A stretch of 64,000 nucleotides of DNA from Carallia brachiata (taxonomy: Eukaryota; Streptophyta; Magnoliopsida; Malpighiales; Rhizophoraceae). Location of the stretch: contig JADCRB010000040.1 of the NCBI GenBank assembly GCA_021464245.1, positions 4,928,273 through 4,992,272 of the forward strand, in the 5' to 3' direction. The first letter of the stretch is position 1; each line of letters begins with the position of its first letter. Under the pieces are notes generated by a model. The model did not search any database. It saw only the letters and a list, made by a program, of their open reading frames with translations, and had not been told where the DNA came from. Below are positions 46,273 through 57,490 of this stretch, piece by piece. The translations under genes and the position numbers were made by a program.

Positions 46273-48300
46273 CCTGACGTCAGAAGGGAATCATTGACAA
46301 AGAGAATATTAGGGAAGGAAGAAGGTTGGTGGGATGTGAGGAAGAGAAAATTCCCGAGGAGAAGAGAGATTCTTGCACCTTTCTCAAGTGGAGCTTCATT
46401 ACACTTTAAATTTTTTTTTGTCTGATTTTGTTGGAATGTAACCGGATTTTTTATTTTTTATGATCACAATAATAATTACAACAAAAAAAAAGATGTATTT
46501 TTTTTTTACAGAAAGTATCAAAAAATCAAAGATTATTGCATTTAAGAAAAAAATCGACAACAAAAATTTTAAAAATGTAATTTTTTCTAATAACAAGTAG
46601 GAAAGACTGTAAGAAAATCTTTGATCCTACAGGGTCTTCAAGTGTGTGCTACATTTTTGGAAGTATATTTCCTATATTATTTCCCTTTCCAGTGCCCACG
46701 CATATAACCATTTTTACTTCTATATATAGAAGGTGAGTTTTATTTCATTCGACGACTCGGTTTTGGTTTACATACAGTCCTTGGCAATGGCAAAATGCCA
46801 ACCTGAGTTTTCTGGAGTATTTTGCAGTCGTGCTTGTGGCGACTGGCCAATCAGATGCTCAGAGTTGAGATTTGAACTTTGAGTTGGGTCTTTCTCGCTG
46901 CTGCTTCGATGACATGTCAATAGGAGAATATGAGACTGCCAGCTAGACGAGTTCCAAACTTCCAATCGCTGGTCCAGCTAGCTACTAACTCACTTCTAAC
47001 AAGGTTGCCCCCATTTCTGTCTTCTTTTCTTTCGGGAAAAAAAAAAAAAAAATCATTACTTTTGAGCACCAAACCAATACATATTGTGATTTTTATGTTG
47101 TGATTGATATTTTTCATATAATAAGATTTGATAATCTTTATAATAATATTAATAATTTTGTAATAAGAATTAAAAGTGATTATTTTTTAATATAAATATT
47201 ATTAATCTTATTATAAAAATTATTTTTATTCATGAAAAAAATCAAAATCAAAAATAAATACACAAACATTTTTCTCTTAAAAATAAAGAGTTTCATTATT
47301 GTATTTTAAATAATACTAAAATAGTCATGAATCTATAATTTAAATGATATTAGAGCTAAAATTCTTGACCTCTCAAATTATTTCTTTCTCCCCAAATTAA
47401 TTAGTTTAAGTCTAGATTAAATATATAAATAATTAACATTAGGGTATGAAAATTAAGGATATTCTAATATGAAAATTAATAAAGAATTGAATAACATCAA
47501 CTAATAAAATGCTATTAAAAATAAGGGTTTCATTAGGTGGGTATACAATATTTTCAAACATTTTGGTCGTACATTTTGGTTATAACGCAACAACACACAA
47601 ATTTTTTATAATCATATATATACTTTTTATAATAAAAATTAAATTATAAGTTTTTATTGTAAAAAATATGGATATTGTTACATATGGCCAAAAAAGTACG
47701 GTAATACGGTATATCCATCAACATTTTCTACAAAAATAATAACCATGATAATAATAATAATTATTTAACAATAATAACAATAATAAAATAATAATAAATA
47801 TTATTATTATTAGGGTAAAGATTGGTGGACGGATACGGTGAACGGAAAGAGTAAAAATTTTTTTGTGCAATCAATTAGGTTATTTGTGCAACGAGACGAT
47901 AAATTATTATAACAAAATTTAAAAATATATTTTTATTTATTTTATCATTACAAAAATTAAATATTTAGTTATACACATAAGTCAACTAATTATATAAAAA
48001 AAAATTTTCAATCTATTATACGACTCTTTTTTCGCGTCCGCATAATGTAACAGTGCTCTTATTATTATTATTGTTATTACTGTTCAAAAATCCGAGTCCG
48101 GAAATATCAGCCGCGGGCAAGGAGGAGGACTGGGAGGCCTGCAAGTGCAACTGGGGTTTATCTCGCTTTCCCCTAAACCCTCAACTTGGATTTCCCTGCT
48201 CTGCTGCATTTAAGATAGCTAAAATTTACCCTCACTTTTTTTCTCCTCATTTCTCTCCTTTTGCATTTCCTAATTTCCCTTTTCGGTGCCACTCTCCCGC
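46273..48300. other. AT-rich intergenic DNA with possible MITE remnants
   Basis: Two small blocks have weak inverted ends: 47536-47719 (GGTGGGTATACAATATT against an inverted GATGGATATACCGTATT) and about 47830-48045 (GGACGGATACGGTGAACGG against an inverted GGACGCG-A-rich end). Neither has a clear target duplication. No gene is seen. Confidence 0.35.
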
Positions 48301-48359
48301 AGCAACTTCACCGCCGGCGATGGAGTACCTCTGCTATCGCCTCGCGTCTTTCTGATAGC

Positions 48360-48613
48360 TCGGTCCTCAAGCTAAGGTAAATCATCCCCTTTCCCTTTTT
48401 TTTAAAAAAAATTCAATTTTGGGTTGTATTATTGTCTTCGGTCTCCGTAATTTCCAGATTAATCTGTGTATACGCACTGTTTGGTCTCATTTCAATTTCA
48501 AACTGCTGCTTCGAGTATTCATTTTCCCTTTTTTTTGTATTTTTTTTTCAATCAGTCTAGCATAGGATTTCTCTTTGCGGATTCTCTGACGTTTGCAACG
48601 TTACAAACACATC
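48360..48613 (+). other. Leader and probable 5'-UTR intron of MTERF4
   Basis: A GCTAAGGTAAATC donor sits near 48376, with T-rich DNA following and several AG sites before the start codon. This suggests an intron in the leader. The upstream stretch 48053-48355 includes CCCTAAACCCTC and a short upstream open frame with no known product. Confidence 0.35.
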
Positions 48614-50186
48614 ATGAAGATTGGAGTCCGTGCTGGCGGCATTACAAGACCCAGTTTTTTGCTTGTTCATCCAGAGACGCCTGTTATTATATATCATAAA
48701 CTGCGGTTGAATTCTAGGTCGGCTTTAAGAATCCCAAATTATTACAAAACAGAAGGTGGGCTGTTCTCAAAGTTTGAGTTTTCTCATTCTGGAAGAACAT
48801 TTGCCTCAAGTTCTGCAGCTTCGTCTGTTTCCGAGAGGAAAAATGTCCGTAGGGGTCAAAAGCAAAGAGATTCTTCGTCCCTGTATGTTCGTCCTAGTTT
48901 GCGAGAGATGAAGGATCAGAAGATTGCCAATCGTGCCGGGGTTTATGATTTTCTGAGGGGAATTGGTATTGTCCCTGATGAACTGGATGGGCTGGAACTT
49001 CCTGTGACAGTTGAGGTTATCAAGGAACGTGAGTTTCCTTCGTCTATTAGGTCTAACAATTGAGGATATTAATAACTATCCGCTTGTTCTTGGTTGCAGC
49101 GTGAAAAAGAACATGGTTCCCGTGCTTGACTATCTAGGAAAATTGGGTGTTAGGAAATCCACTTTCACTGAGTTCTTAAGAAGATATCCACAAGTCCTTC
49201 ATGCTAGTGTTGTTGTAGACCTTGAACCAGTGGTCAGGTATCTTCAGGGGATGGATATCAAGCCAAATGATATTCCACGGGTGCTTGAGAGATACCCAGA
49301 AGTACTAGGATTCAAGCTTGAAGGGACCATGAGCACATCAGTGGCTTATTTGGTTGGAATTGGGGTTTCAAGAAGGGAGATTGGAGATGTTTTAACTAGA
49401 TATCCAGAGATTTTGGGGATGCGGGTGGGCCGGGTGATCAAACCTTTTGTTGAATATCTTGAAAGCCTGGGCGTCCCAAGGCTGGCTGTCGCCAGATTAA
49501 TTGAAAAACATCCGCACATTCTTGGATTTGGATTAGAGGACAAGGTGAAACCAAATATTGAGTCCCTTTTAGCATTCCATGTAAGAGAAGAGATACTTCC
49601 TTCTGTAATTGCACAGTATCCTGAGATTATGGGACTTGACCTGAAGGAAAAGCTTTCTGGTCAGCGGGATTTGCTCAATTCAGTTATTGATTCAAGTCCT
49701 GAGGATTTTGCCAGAGTCATTGAGAAGATGCCGCAGGCCGTCAGCCTCAACAGAGCACCCATTTTGAAGCATGTGGATTTCCTCAAAGACTCTGGGTTCT
49801 CCATGCAACAAGTGAAGGTTATGGTTGTGGGGTGTCCCCATTTGCTTGCTTTGAATCTTGACATTATGAAACGTAGCTTTGTTTACTTCCAAATGGAGAT
49901 GGGAAGACCCCTAGATGATTTGACTGCTTTCCCAGCATTCTTTACGTACAGTTTAGAGTCTACCATAAAACCGAGGCACAGGAGGGTTTCAGAGAAGGGT
50001 TTGAAATGTTCACTTTCGTGGTTCCTCAACTGCTCTGACGAGAAGTTCAGGGCACGAATGGAGTATGACACCATTGACATGGAGGAGATGGAAACTCCAT
50101 CCTTCAACATGAATACACTTTTGGAACCAGGAAGTGACGAGTCTGCTTCTGAGTATGAGGAGGATAGTGACAGTGAGTTCACATAG
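48614..50186 (+). CDS. MTERF4: MTERF4-type organellar transcription/splicing factor, with a frame break
   Basis: The mTERF4 protein (BSM/RUG2 in Arabidopsis) binds chloroplast and mitochondrial nucleic acid and supports group II intron splicing and rRNA maturation. From ATG 48614 the sequence gives a transit-peptide-like Ser/Arg-rich start, then YDFLRGIGIVPDELDGLELP. The rest is a series of mTERF helical repeats with the usual YPxxLG-type core (YPLVLGCSV, YPQVLHASV, YPEVLGFKL, YPEILGMRV, HPHILGFGL, YPEIMGLDL). It ends in KPRHRRVSEKGLKCSLSWFLNCSDEKF and an acidic tail. The two halves are in different frames. The first runs into TGA at 49064, while the repeats join about position 49027. Compared with the family, two bases appear lost in the KER-VEF segment. 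A 22-nt GTGAG...TAG stretch there is too short for a plant intron. Confidence 0.88.
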
Positions 50187-51051
50187 AGCAGTTTTATGTC
50201 AAATTTAGGCAGCAAGTCAGATTTAAAAGGCTGTTCGCCTGGGAAAAATTGCTTCTTCCTCTAGGGCAGATGTAAGTTTTAAAGTAACCATTTTTGGGTT
50301 GAATCTAGTGTATGCTCATGTAAATTAGGATTTGGTGCTAAAACACATTTCGCATCATCATTTCGATCGAAAATTGTGAATTGTATTTGTTTCCTTCCAG
50401 ATTCGTCAAGTTTATCTGATCTCTAAGTGAGGAGCTTTACGCACAGCTTCTTGTCGTCCTCCAGTACTCATCATCGCAATATAAAATACGTGCAAACCAT
50501 CGTAACGAGTAAATTTTAGAAAATCATCTATGGTGGAATATCTGTTTTAAATGATACAAATTACTACATATGAACATCAAACTTCCAGTTAGAACGATTT
50601 ATTTAACCAAGAGGAAGGCATGGAAAAGCTGGGGCATTCACATAAGGGCTTGTCTTAATGCTAGAATGGGCAACACAACTTGGATTTCTCAACTTTCAAG
50701 CATGTTCTTTTGTTCTCCCCGAACAAGTCATCGAATTCTCCCCATGTGTTTCACATTGTGTACACGCCCCCCTCCTGGCAATTCAAAATGCGAATAATAA
50801 AAAGAAGAAAAAGAGACAAAAAAGCAGAATCCCAATGGTATGGTCGCTTGCATGTCCGAGGCCCACATCTGCATACCTAATGGAAGAGAAACTTTTGCTT
50901 CCCATCGGTTGAAACCATCACATCGCATTTGTAAGGTCCTGCTGCAAAGCTTTAGGAAATGTTGTGTCCGGCTAATTGCGTGGATAACATGGACAAACAC
51001 GTTAACTGATCTTTGTCCAAAAGAAGGTGAAGGGCTCAAAGTATCCAATTG
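50187..51051. other. Shared 3' regions of two convergent genes
   Basis: MTERF4 (plus) and the membrane-protein gene (minus) converge here. The DNA is moderately AT-rich. Frames of 60-100 codons are present on both strands but resemble nothing I know. Confidence 0.5.
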
Positions 51052-52757
51052 CTACTCAGACCTCTGCAGCCATCCTAACTGCAAGGAACACATGACGACT
51101 TAGCAATGTGAGTATCCAAGTTTAGAAGACGTTTAAAATTCCAGAGGTAACTCAGCATACCTTCCATGCATACATTCCAAAGAAAGCTACAGTATCTGTA
51201 GACCATACCACTGCGAAGGACTTCCAAAAGAATGGGATTACAACATTGATTAAAGGGATGAGGAGAAATAAATAGTTAAGAGCCTCTTTCTCATTCTTGG
51301 AGCAGTCACGGGCACGCAGGGAAGGGATTGCTGCAAAGAGTAAAGCATGTTCGATCAGTATTATGCTAACCCATTGCCAGTCCAATTGCAGAACATTCAT
51401 AAATATTTGACTATAAAATAACTCAAGGTTACTCAAGAACACTACTGGAACTCACTGAACCAGAACGTTCCTTGACACTAACAAAGACATTGGCAGCAAT
51501 TCTTTCAACATTAGTTTGGCTATCTTAATGCACACTATTACAGTCATTTACATTTGTTAGATGTTCGAATACTGCTTTGGCTGATATGATGCCAAATGGT
51601 ATCTGTCAAACGCCCTAAACATTCTCTCAAGGGCTTCTAAAATTTCTGGACCTTTGATTAACATGTCAACTTTTGTTCATAAGAGAAAAGCAAGAGTGCT
51701 TACGCTAAATTTCGGTCATAATTAAGGAGGCTTGACTTACTGAACATCCAAATGGACCACATCCCCATCAATCTCCATATATCTGGCTCGTTTGATGGGA
51801 ATATGAGATTGAAAGACAGAGCTCCACCTAATAACATTGAGGCATAGCCCTGAACCTCAAAAACAGTGTATAAGGCAGTTCCGGGTACTGCAGGATTTTT
51901 GGTAGCTGTGGATGCCCTTGGTGCAAAGGTTGATGCAGTTTTCTGAACAACCTGTTTGCCAAGACAAACTATGTATGAGGTGCCAAGAGCTATGAAAACA
52001 ACGGCTATAGTACATAGTTGCACATATCATCATAGTGTAAATACCAAGACCGGTACTTGACCGACCAAAGGCCCGAGTCACCCGGTCTGCAATTGGACCA
52101 GTGGGTGGGCGACTAGCAAGCCTATTCTCATTTAATATTTAATAATTAATATTGTTATACTATATAAAAACTAACTATATATAATTAAAATAATTTTTAG
52201 TTATATAAATATAAACTAAAATAACATTTGACTAAGCAATTTTCGTCCTCTGGGTTTGACTGATTTATTTTGGTCAATTCCTAATCCGGGTCCATAACCA
52301 TATCGGACCGTGCCTACCAGTGATTCACCATAGGAAGACAGATATGAAGCAAACCCAATTGTTGTTTCAAGCGGGGATTCTCAGAATAGTTAAAGATTGC
52401 AATTTTATCGCATCAAAACTGAAAGTCCCGAGTTTGAATATATCAGAACAATTAATGAAAAAAAAAATCGCCAGAACTAAGAGTAAAGCCGGAAGACAAA
52501 CCAACCTTTTTGAGGTCCTTGTCGAGTTTGGGGGCCGTAGACAGAGAAGGAGGTTTGCCCGTTTCCACTGGCTGTTCTAGATTTAGCTCTTCGTTAGATT
52601 CTTTCACAGTCTGCGCATCCACTTCGTTTGTACTGCCACGTAATTTGAAATTCAATCTGTTGCTGCGTGACCACCCAAAATTGAGACATGTCTTCGTGGG
52701 TTGTGAGTTTACAATCTTGTAGTTGTAGAACGAGGAAGTAGAAATTAGTGAGACCAT
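51052..52757 (-). CDS. Plastid-type polytopic membrane protein of unknown function
   Basis: Four exons on the minus strand: 52757-52506, 51951-51741, 51330-51161 and 51078-51052, joining in frame to 219 codons. All introns are GT-AG. The N-terminus is Ser/Asn-rich with few acids, like a chloroplast transit peptide, followed by an acidic linker (NEVDAQTVKESNEELNLEQP). Exon 2 begins VVQKTASTFAPRASTATKNP and contains a hydrophobic segment around YASMLLGGALSFNLIFPSNE and MGMWSIWMF. Exon 3 adds NYLFLLIPLINVVIPFFWKS and VAFFGMYAWK, giving about four membrane spans in total. Exon 4 is only eight codons. I regard it as a conserved plant protein, probably in plastid membranes, but I cannot name its activity. 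Intron 1 holds a small inserted element (52036-52325). Confidence 0.8.
52036..52325. mobile_element. Small hAT-like insertion in intron 1 of the membrane-protein gene
   Basis: A 290-bp AT-rich-centred block has ACCGG/CCGAC-rich ends. The left end is TGTAAATACCAAGACCGGT; the right end, read inverted, is AATCACTGGTAGGCACGGT. Near-identical 8-bp flanks, CATCATAG (52028-52035) and CACCATAG (52326-52333), suggest a hAT-type target duplication. The inverted ends match poorly, so this is tentative. It may be a decayed relative of the element at 21646. Confidence 0.4.
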
Positions 52758-54402
52758 GTTGTCTGAAAGACAATGTTCTTATAAATCAAATATCCATTTT
52801 GGTTTTTAAGTTCATGCCAGAGTTCAGACAACGTAACTCTCTTGAAAGAGAACTGATAAGGTGTGTGCGGCTAATTAGAACGACAAATACGGTGCCGTTT
52901 TGGTTCTGGTCTTCCTTACGTCGTTTAAAATTGAAATCTTTTGATTTCTTTTTTTTTTTTTTTTCCAAGTACGCGTCGTTTAAACGCTCGACTCGACTGT
53001 CCAGAGCCACAAACATCGAAGTAAACTCTAAACCGAACATAATACAAATTGAACAAAATAACAGAATCATTATAGCACGATTCATTGCATAGTTCGCAAT
53101 TTTTTTTTATCTGAATAGCGTCAAAAAAATAAAGAGATTGCTATTGACAATTACTTTTATTTATTTTTTTTCATAATCGTTATGTACCGTATAAGTTGAT
53201 TGATCATAAAAAAAGAAAAAAAATAAAAGTCAAATATATTAAAAAAGAGATACTAAGTGACTATTAGTTAAAGAGGTTCACGAGGAGGAATCAAATGCTA
53301 AACATTTGTTATGGAACTAGTGGAACAAGTGACAGTTAAAAAGATTCTCTATCATAATTGCCTTTTAAAAAATATCAATGCATTGATTCTGACGAGTGAT
53401 TAAAAAAAATTAATAAAAATAAAAAGTGACCACACTAGCAAAATCCAAAAATAAATGAATGTAATCCTTCTACACATTTGAGCAAAACATTGACCTACAA
53501 AAGAAAAAAGTGTAAAAAAAAAAAGTACATAGTTCGATGTTGAGGTGAATTTCAACCATTTTTACCATTCTAATAACTAAAATCGTTCTAATGTGGTTTG
53601 ATATCCATCTGTGAGACAAATACGCTGCCACAGCAGAGGACACAAATGGTTAAATGTGGACTCTCCTTTTACTTTATCTACACAGTATTCTTTCTCTAAC
53701 GTGATTTGCAGGAATCAGAAAAGAAAAGGGAATTTGTGCGGCTCTAATTCAACGTCACTGTGTGTCACTGTAATGCGGTCTTCCATTTTGAGGGAGGAAG
53801 GGAAGTCAAATGCAGGTTACTTGGTTTTTTCGCTTGCCTTTGACAATTCCCTCAATGCCATATATATCAATAACCAAGATACATGATAAACTGATCTGGA
53901 TGGCAGCATTCCTCATCTTATTTCATTAACTTCACATAAGCATAAGCTACCCATATTGAGGTCAAGAAAACCTGCGAGTCTGCTTCTTAGCAGACTGCCC
54001 TGCATAAGCTGCCATTTCTGCAGGAAATTAAATGATATCATTAGGTGCCAAGCAACATCAGGAACCCATCGTCCAGCCAAACATCCCGTTTATTTATAAG
54101 TCCGATCAACGGGTAACGACAGCAACTAGTTCTTTACTTCTACAAGGTATGAGTCCGCTCAGATACAACACCATTCCGCTTTCTCGGTGCGAGAAATGTA
54201 TTGTTGGAACTGGGTTGGAAAGCCAAGTTATCCCTGTTTTAATTAAGATCTCAAATGCAGCATGCACTCTATGATATTAGGAGGAACAAAATTCACCATA
54301 ACTACACAAAGCCGAATAGCCAAAAAAATCCTCGCTAGACCAACTCATAAAATACAAGAAGCAACGAGAGTATTGTACAGCAGCTAAGTGGCACATCCCA
54401 AC
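52758..54402. other. Intergenic DNA, promoter side of the 51-52.7 kb gene
   Basis: A T-run is present near 52949-52964 and A/T-rich DNA follows. Bases 53600-54400 are less biased and include the 3' UTR of the MBD gene. A 91-codon frame at 53611-53886 is unrecognised and I do not call it. Confidence 0.45.
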
Positions 54403-56290
54403 TCAAGCTGAATCTTTTGACACCTTAATCTTTTTATTGCTATTACCAGTAGCAGAAAGCCTTCTCAAATCTTCAGGTATGGTGTCTTCCATTACCTTTG
54501 GAGAAGTAAAATTGAAGTCCGAAAGTGGCACATCTTTGTACTCTGGATTTGCCTCTAAAAATGCAGCTATTTCATTTCTTGTTCTTAATTTCTTCCCCGT
54601 TGGAGTAATATAGTAAGCATCCATTTTGGAAAAGTCTCGCCTGAGCACCAAACTCCTTTTAAAACCATTTGGTGTCTTTGGGGTACCAGGCTTGTCAATG
54701 ACCCAGGTGCGAGTAGAGTCGTACTCAATTTCTGCTGGATCATCACAAGAAACACCAGGTTTCCTGTCACAAAAAAATGGATTTGTTGGGATTTTACTTC
54801 TGATGTCCTCATATTCTTCTTGCGTAGGAATCACCCTCCATTTGTAACATTTATTACACTGAGCAGCATATATGTCAATCGATCGTAACGATGCCTTTGG
54901 ATTCTGCCATCACAAGTACAACAATGAATTTGTTCCCTCCATCTATTTGAGCAATAGATATGCAGATAGAGGTTTACAACAAATATACAAAGGCATAGAC
55001 AAGGTACAAGAAGATGCATGAATGAATAGAAGAGAAACTTAGAACTGTCCTATTGTCGAATAGTGATTTCTTGAAATTGATCTGAAACAGCAAAACAGTG
55101 AGAAAACTTCGGTTTTGTTTGTCGATTTTCACAATTTTAGGCTCAAATTATTCCCATGTCCAAAAATTAAACACAAGGGAAACAGAACCGATGTCGACAA
55201 TGTCCCCCAAGTTCATAGAGTTGTTCCATTAATATCAATAATATGACTTCATAAACTTGGACGATCTATGGTATTACCACGAAAAGAACAAATGACCTTG
55301 AGATGCAATAACTTTGCTCTCTGTTCAATCAATATTGGAAGAACACGACACTTAAAATAAAAAAAAAAACCAAACTATAGGTTTTTTTTTTAACAAGAAA
55401 AAAAAATTCATCACGGATACGTCGGTCATCAGATTTGCGGGTCGAAACCAGAGTAATCCCGGCTTGTAACACCTTATTCAACCACCACCAAAGAAGCAGA
55501 CCACCACCTGAGCACCAATAAGGCCAAACGTGTCTCAACCGTAGAAGACTAGGGCTATCACCAAGTCTAAAACCCATCGCTGTGCTACAATTTTTAACCA
55601 TCTTAACGGCACTCAGCCATTTGTCAGGAGAAAACGCAGGCGCGGGAACTCGATCCCGACGACCAAAGTACAGTTAAAAGAGTGGTCTGGTTGACAACCG
55701 CATCTCAATATTAACATAAAAATTACTTGCTCCCATTTCTAAGACACCAATCAATTTCCCATAAACACAACAAAAATTATCAAGAAAATAGTCAGAAATG
55801 ACACCTGTATTAACCAGAAATTCATCAGCTTTCCCCATTTTGACCCCACTCTACCACAACTACTCCAAACAATTATCACATATTCAACTCCAAATATTGA
55901 TTAATTCATCTCTTTTACTCCAAGTCCCATTTCTGTAAACATCGGAGAGAGTATAAAAACGAAAACAAAAAACGTTATTAACATCGAGGAGCTTTGATTC
56001 GTTTCTCCTTGCCAAGATTACCAAAAACCAGACTCGCTAAATCTGATCTAGCTTCACAACAAAAATTTTCTTTTAAAAAAAAAAGGAATAAGTAATTGAA
56101 GCCCAAAAAAAAATCAACCTTAACAAACAGGAAACAGATAGTACGAACTCGATCAAGCAAAAGTATTATGTATCAGATGGCAGGTATTTAACCAAAAAAA
56201 AATAAATAATAAATAATATTTTCATTTCTATCAAGATTCAAGACGCACCTTCCGCGGCGTTTTAGAGGTTTCCTGCTTCTCCTCGTTCAT
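54403..56290 (-). CDS. CW zinc finger and methyl-CpG-binding domain protein (MBD4/MBD2 type)
   Basis: Two exons on the minus strand: 56290-56249 (MNEEKQETSKTPRK) and 54903-54403, joining in phase 0 to 180 codons, close to the Arabidopsis MBD4 length I recall. The second exon starts with the CW-type zinc finger, with C30, C33 in QCNKCYKWRVI and the later cysteines in FFCDRKPGVSC. It then gives the MBD: TRTWVIDKPGTPKTPNGFKR, DFSKMDAYYITPTGKKL and TRNEIAAFLEANPEY, followed by DFNFTSPKVMED. The family binds chromatin; CW domains read histone H3 lysine methylation, and only some plant MBDs bind methylated CpG. A GTGCGT donor ends exon 1. The long intron (54904-56248) carries a SINE-like repeat. 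An extra small exon cannot be excluded. Confidence 0.9.
55380..55720 (-). repeat. SINE-like repeat, copy B, in the MBD gene intron
   Basis: This is the better-kept relative of the block at 2420-2725. Read on the minus strand it has a tRNA-like head (GGTTGTCAACCAGACCACTC followed by TCGGGATCGAGTTCCC, a B-box-like word). The body runs about 200 bases and ends in a T-rich tail. It lies in the intron between the two coding exons of the MBD gene. Confidence 0.55.
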
Positions 56291-56605
56291 CTCCTTTTTC
56301 TTTTTCTTTTTCTTTTTTTTTTTTTCTCTCACTTTCTCGCACTTTCCCTCGCCTAATTTTACTCGTTCTCGGACACCAAACAGCAATAAACAGGCCAATA
56401 AAGCGGCTCCAGGTATGTAAATTGGGTGATTGTAAAGTTACATCTAAAGGCGTGAACTTGAATGAAAGTCTATTTGTATCTCTCCACGTGGAAACAAATC
56501 GCAAATGGGACCCATGCGGGTACAGCCTGTAAACCAAACTCGCGCATGCAACGCACGTGCCAAAGGGTAAAAAGCGAAAAGAAAAGCCCTGTAACGGTCA
56601 ACCAA

Positions 56606-56616
56606 AGTGGGGCCCA
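56606..56616. promoter_or_regulatory. GGGGCCCAT site II-like motif upstream of the MBD gene
   Basis: A GTGGGGCCCAT sequence lies about 315 bases upstream of the minus-strand MBD start. It resembles TCP-binding site II elements, like that before the ALKBH10B-type gene. Confidence 0.35.
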
Positions 56617-56639
56617 TAGATTCCTTCATTAATTTGAAC

Positions 56640-57360
56640 AAAAAAACAAAAACACAGAGGGAGTAACGGCTAAAGGGGCTGGTGAAACGGCCCGTCGCGA
56701 CATTTGCTTAGCTGTCACTCATTTTACCCTTCAGTTTATTACTTTTGAAAATTAAAAAACCTGCCCTATAATTGTGCCTTTTCTCCTTATTTGCCATCAA
56801 GTGTCCTTTTTTTACAAAAAAAAAAAAAAAAATACATATTCCATGATAAAGAGCAATCCAAAATGACAAGTGGTAATTGTAGGATAAGTAGCCAAAATTT
56901 CTCAAAGAACTTGAGATAAAAAATTGAACATCAGTTATGTCATATGTGTAGCAAATTGCAGAGGTCTTTCTAGTGAGAATATTATAATATTACATGTTTT
57001 TCAGTCCTCTAATAGCATAAAATTCCATCATATAGTATATGACTTGAGAGGGATATAAAATCTCATTACATGACTACTTTGATTAGATTATTCCATCTTT
57101 GAAACAACAATTTATTTTATGCAATGTTACATGAGAAGTTAACACTTAATAGACATATTAACGTTAAAGTTATTTTTTTTTCTTTTAAATAAGTGAGCCT
57201 TTGACACACCGTTTTTGTCGTTTGCACAATATACACGTGATCTGTCGTCATAATTATCTATTTTAGTACAATGTATAATATATTTATTTCCTACTCGTGT
57301 TGGCAAAAGATTAAAGACCATTTTCCGTTTGTCATATTTGGTTTATTATAACGCTTGCTT
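56640..57360. other. Divergent promoter space
   Basis: This AT-rich stretch lies between the MBD gene (minus) and the 57491 gene (plus). An A-run is present near 56816-56832. No feature other than the two promoters is seen. Confidence 0.4.
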
Positions 57361-57365
57361 TCTTC

Positions 57366-57373
57366 ATATAAAT
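57366..57373 (+). promoter_or_regulatory. TATA box of the 57491 gene
   Basis: CATATAAATCCC occurs about 120 bases before the ATG at 57491, in a T-rich context typical of a plant core promoter. Confidence 0.45.
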
Positions 57374-57490
57374 CCCAGGAGTCTCTGAGATATAATTTCA
57401 GTCTCTGTAATCGCAGTTCGATATCTTTCCAACAAAGTTTAAATTGTGAGATTTTCAGGGCTTGGCTTCGAAGCTTTGATTTTCAAAATC

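Noticed and set aside
49026..49047. Mini-intron in MTERF4
   Set aside because: The GTGAG...TAG stretch looks like splice sites but is only 22 nt, far below plant intron limits; a small deletion fits better.
53611..53886. 91-codon open frame
   Set aside because: Unrecognised and located in the 3' flank of the MBD gene; no evidence for a gene.
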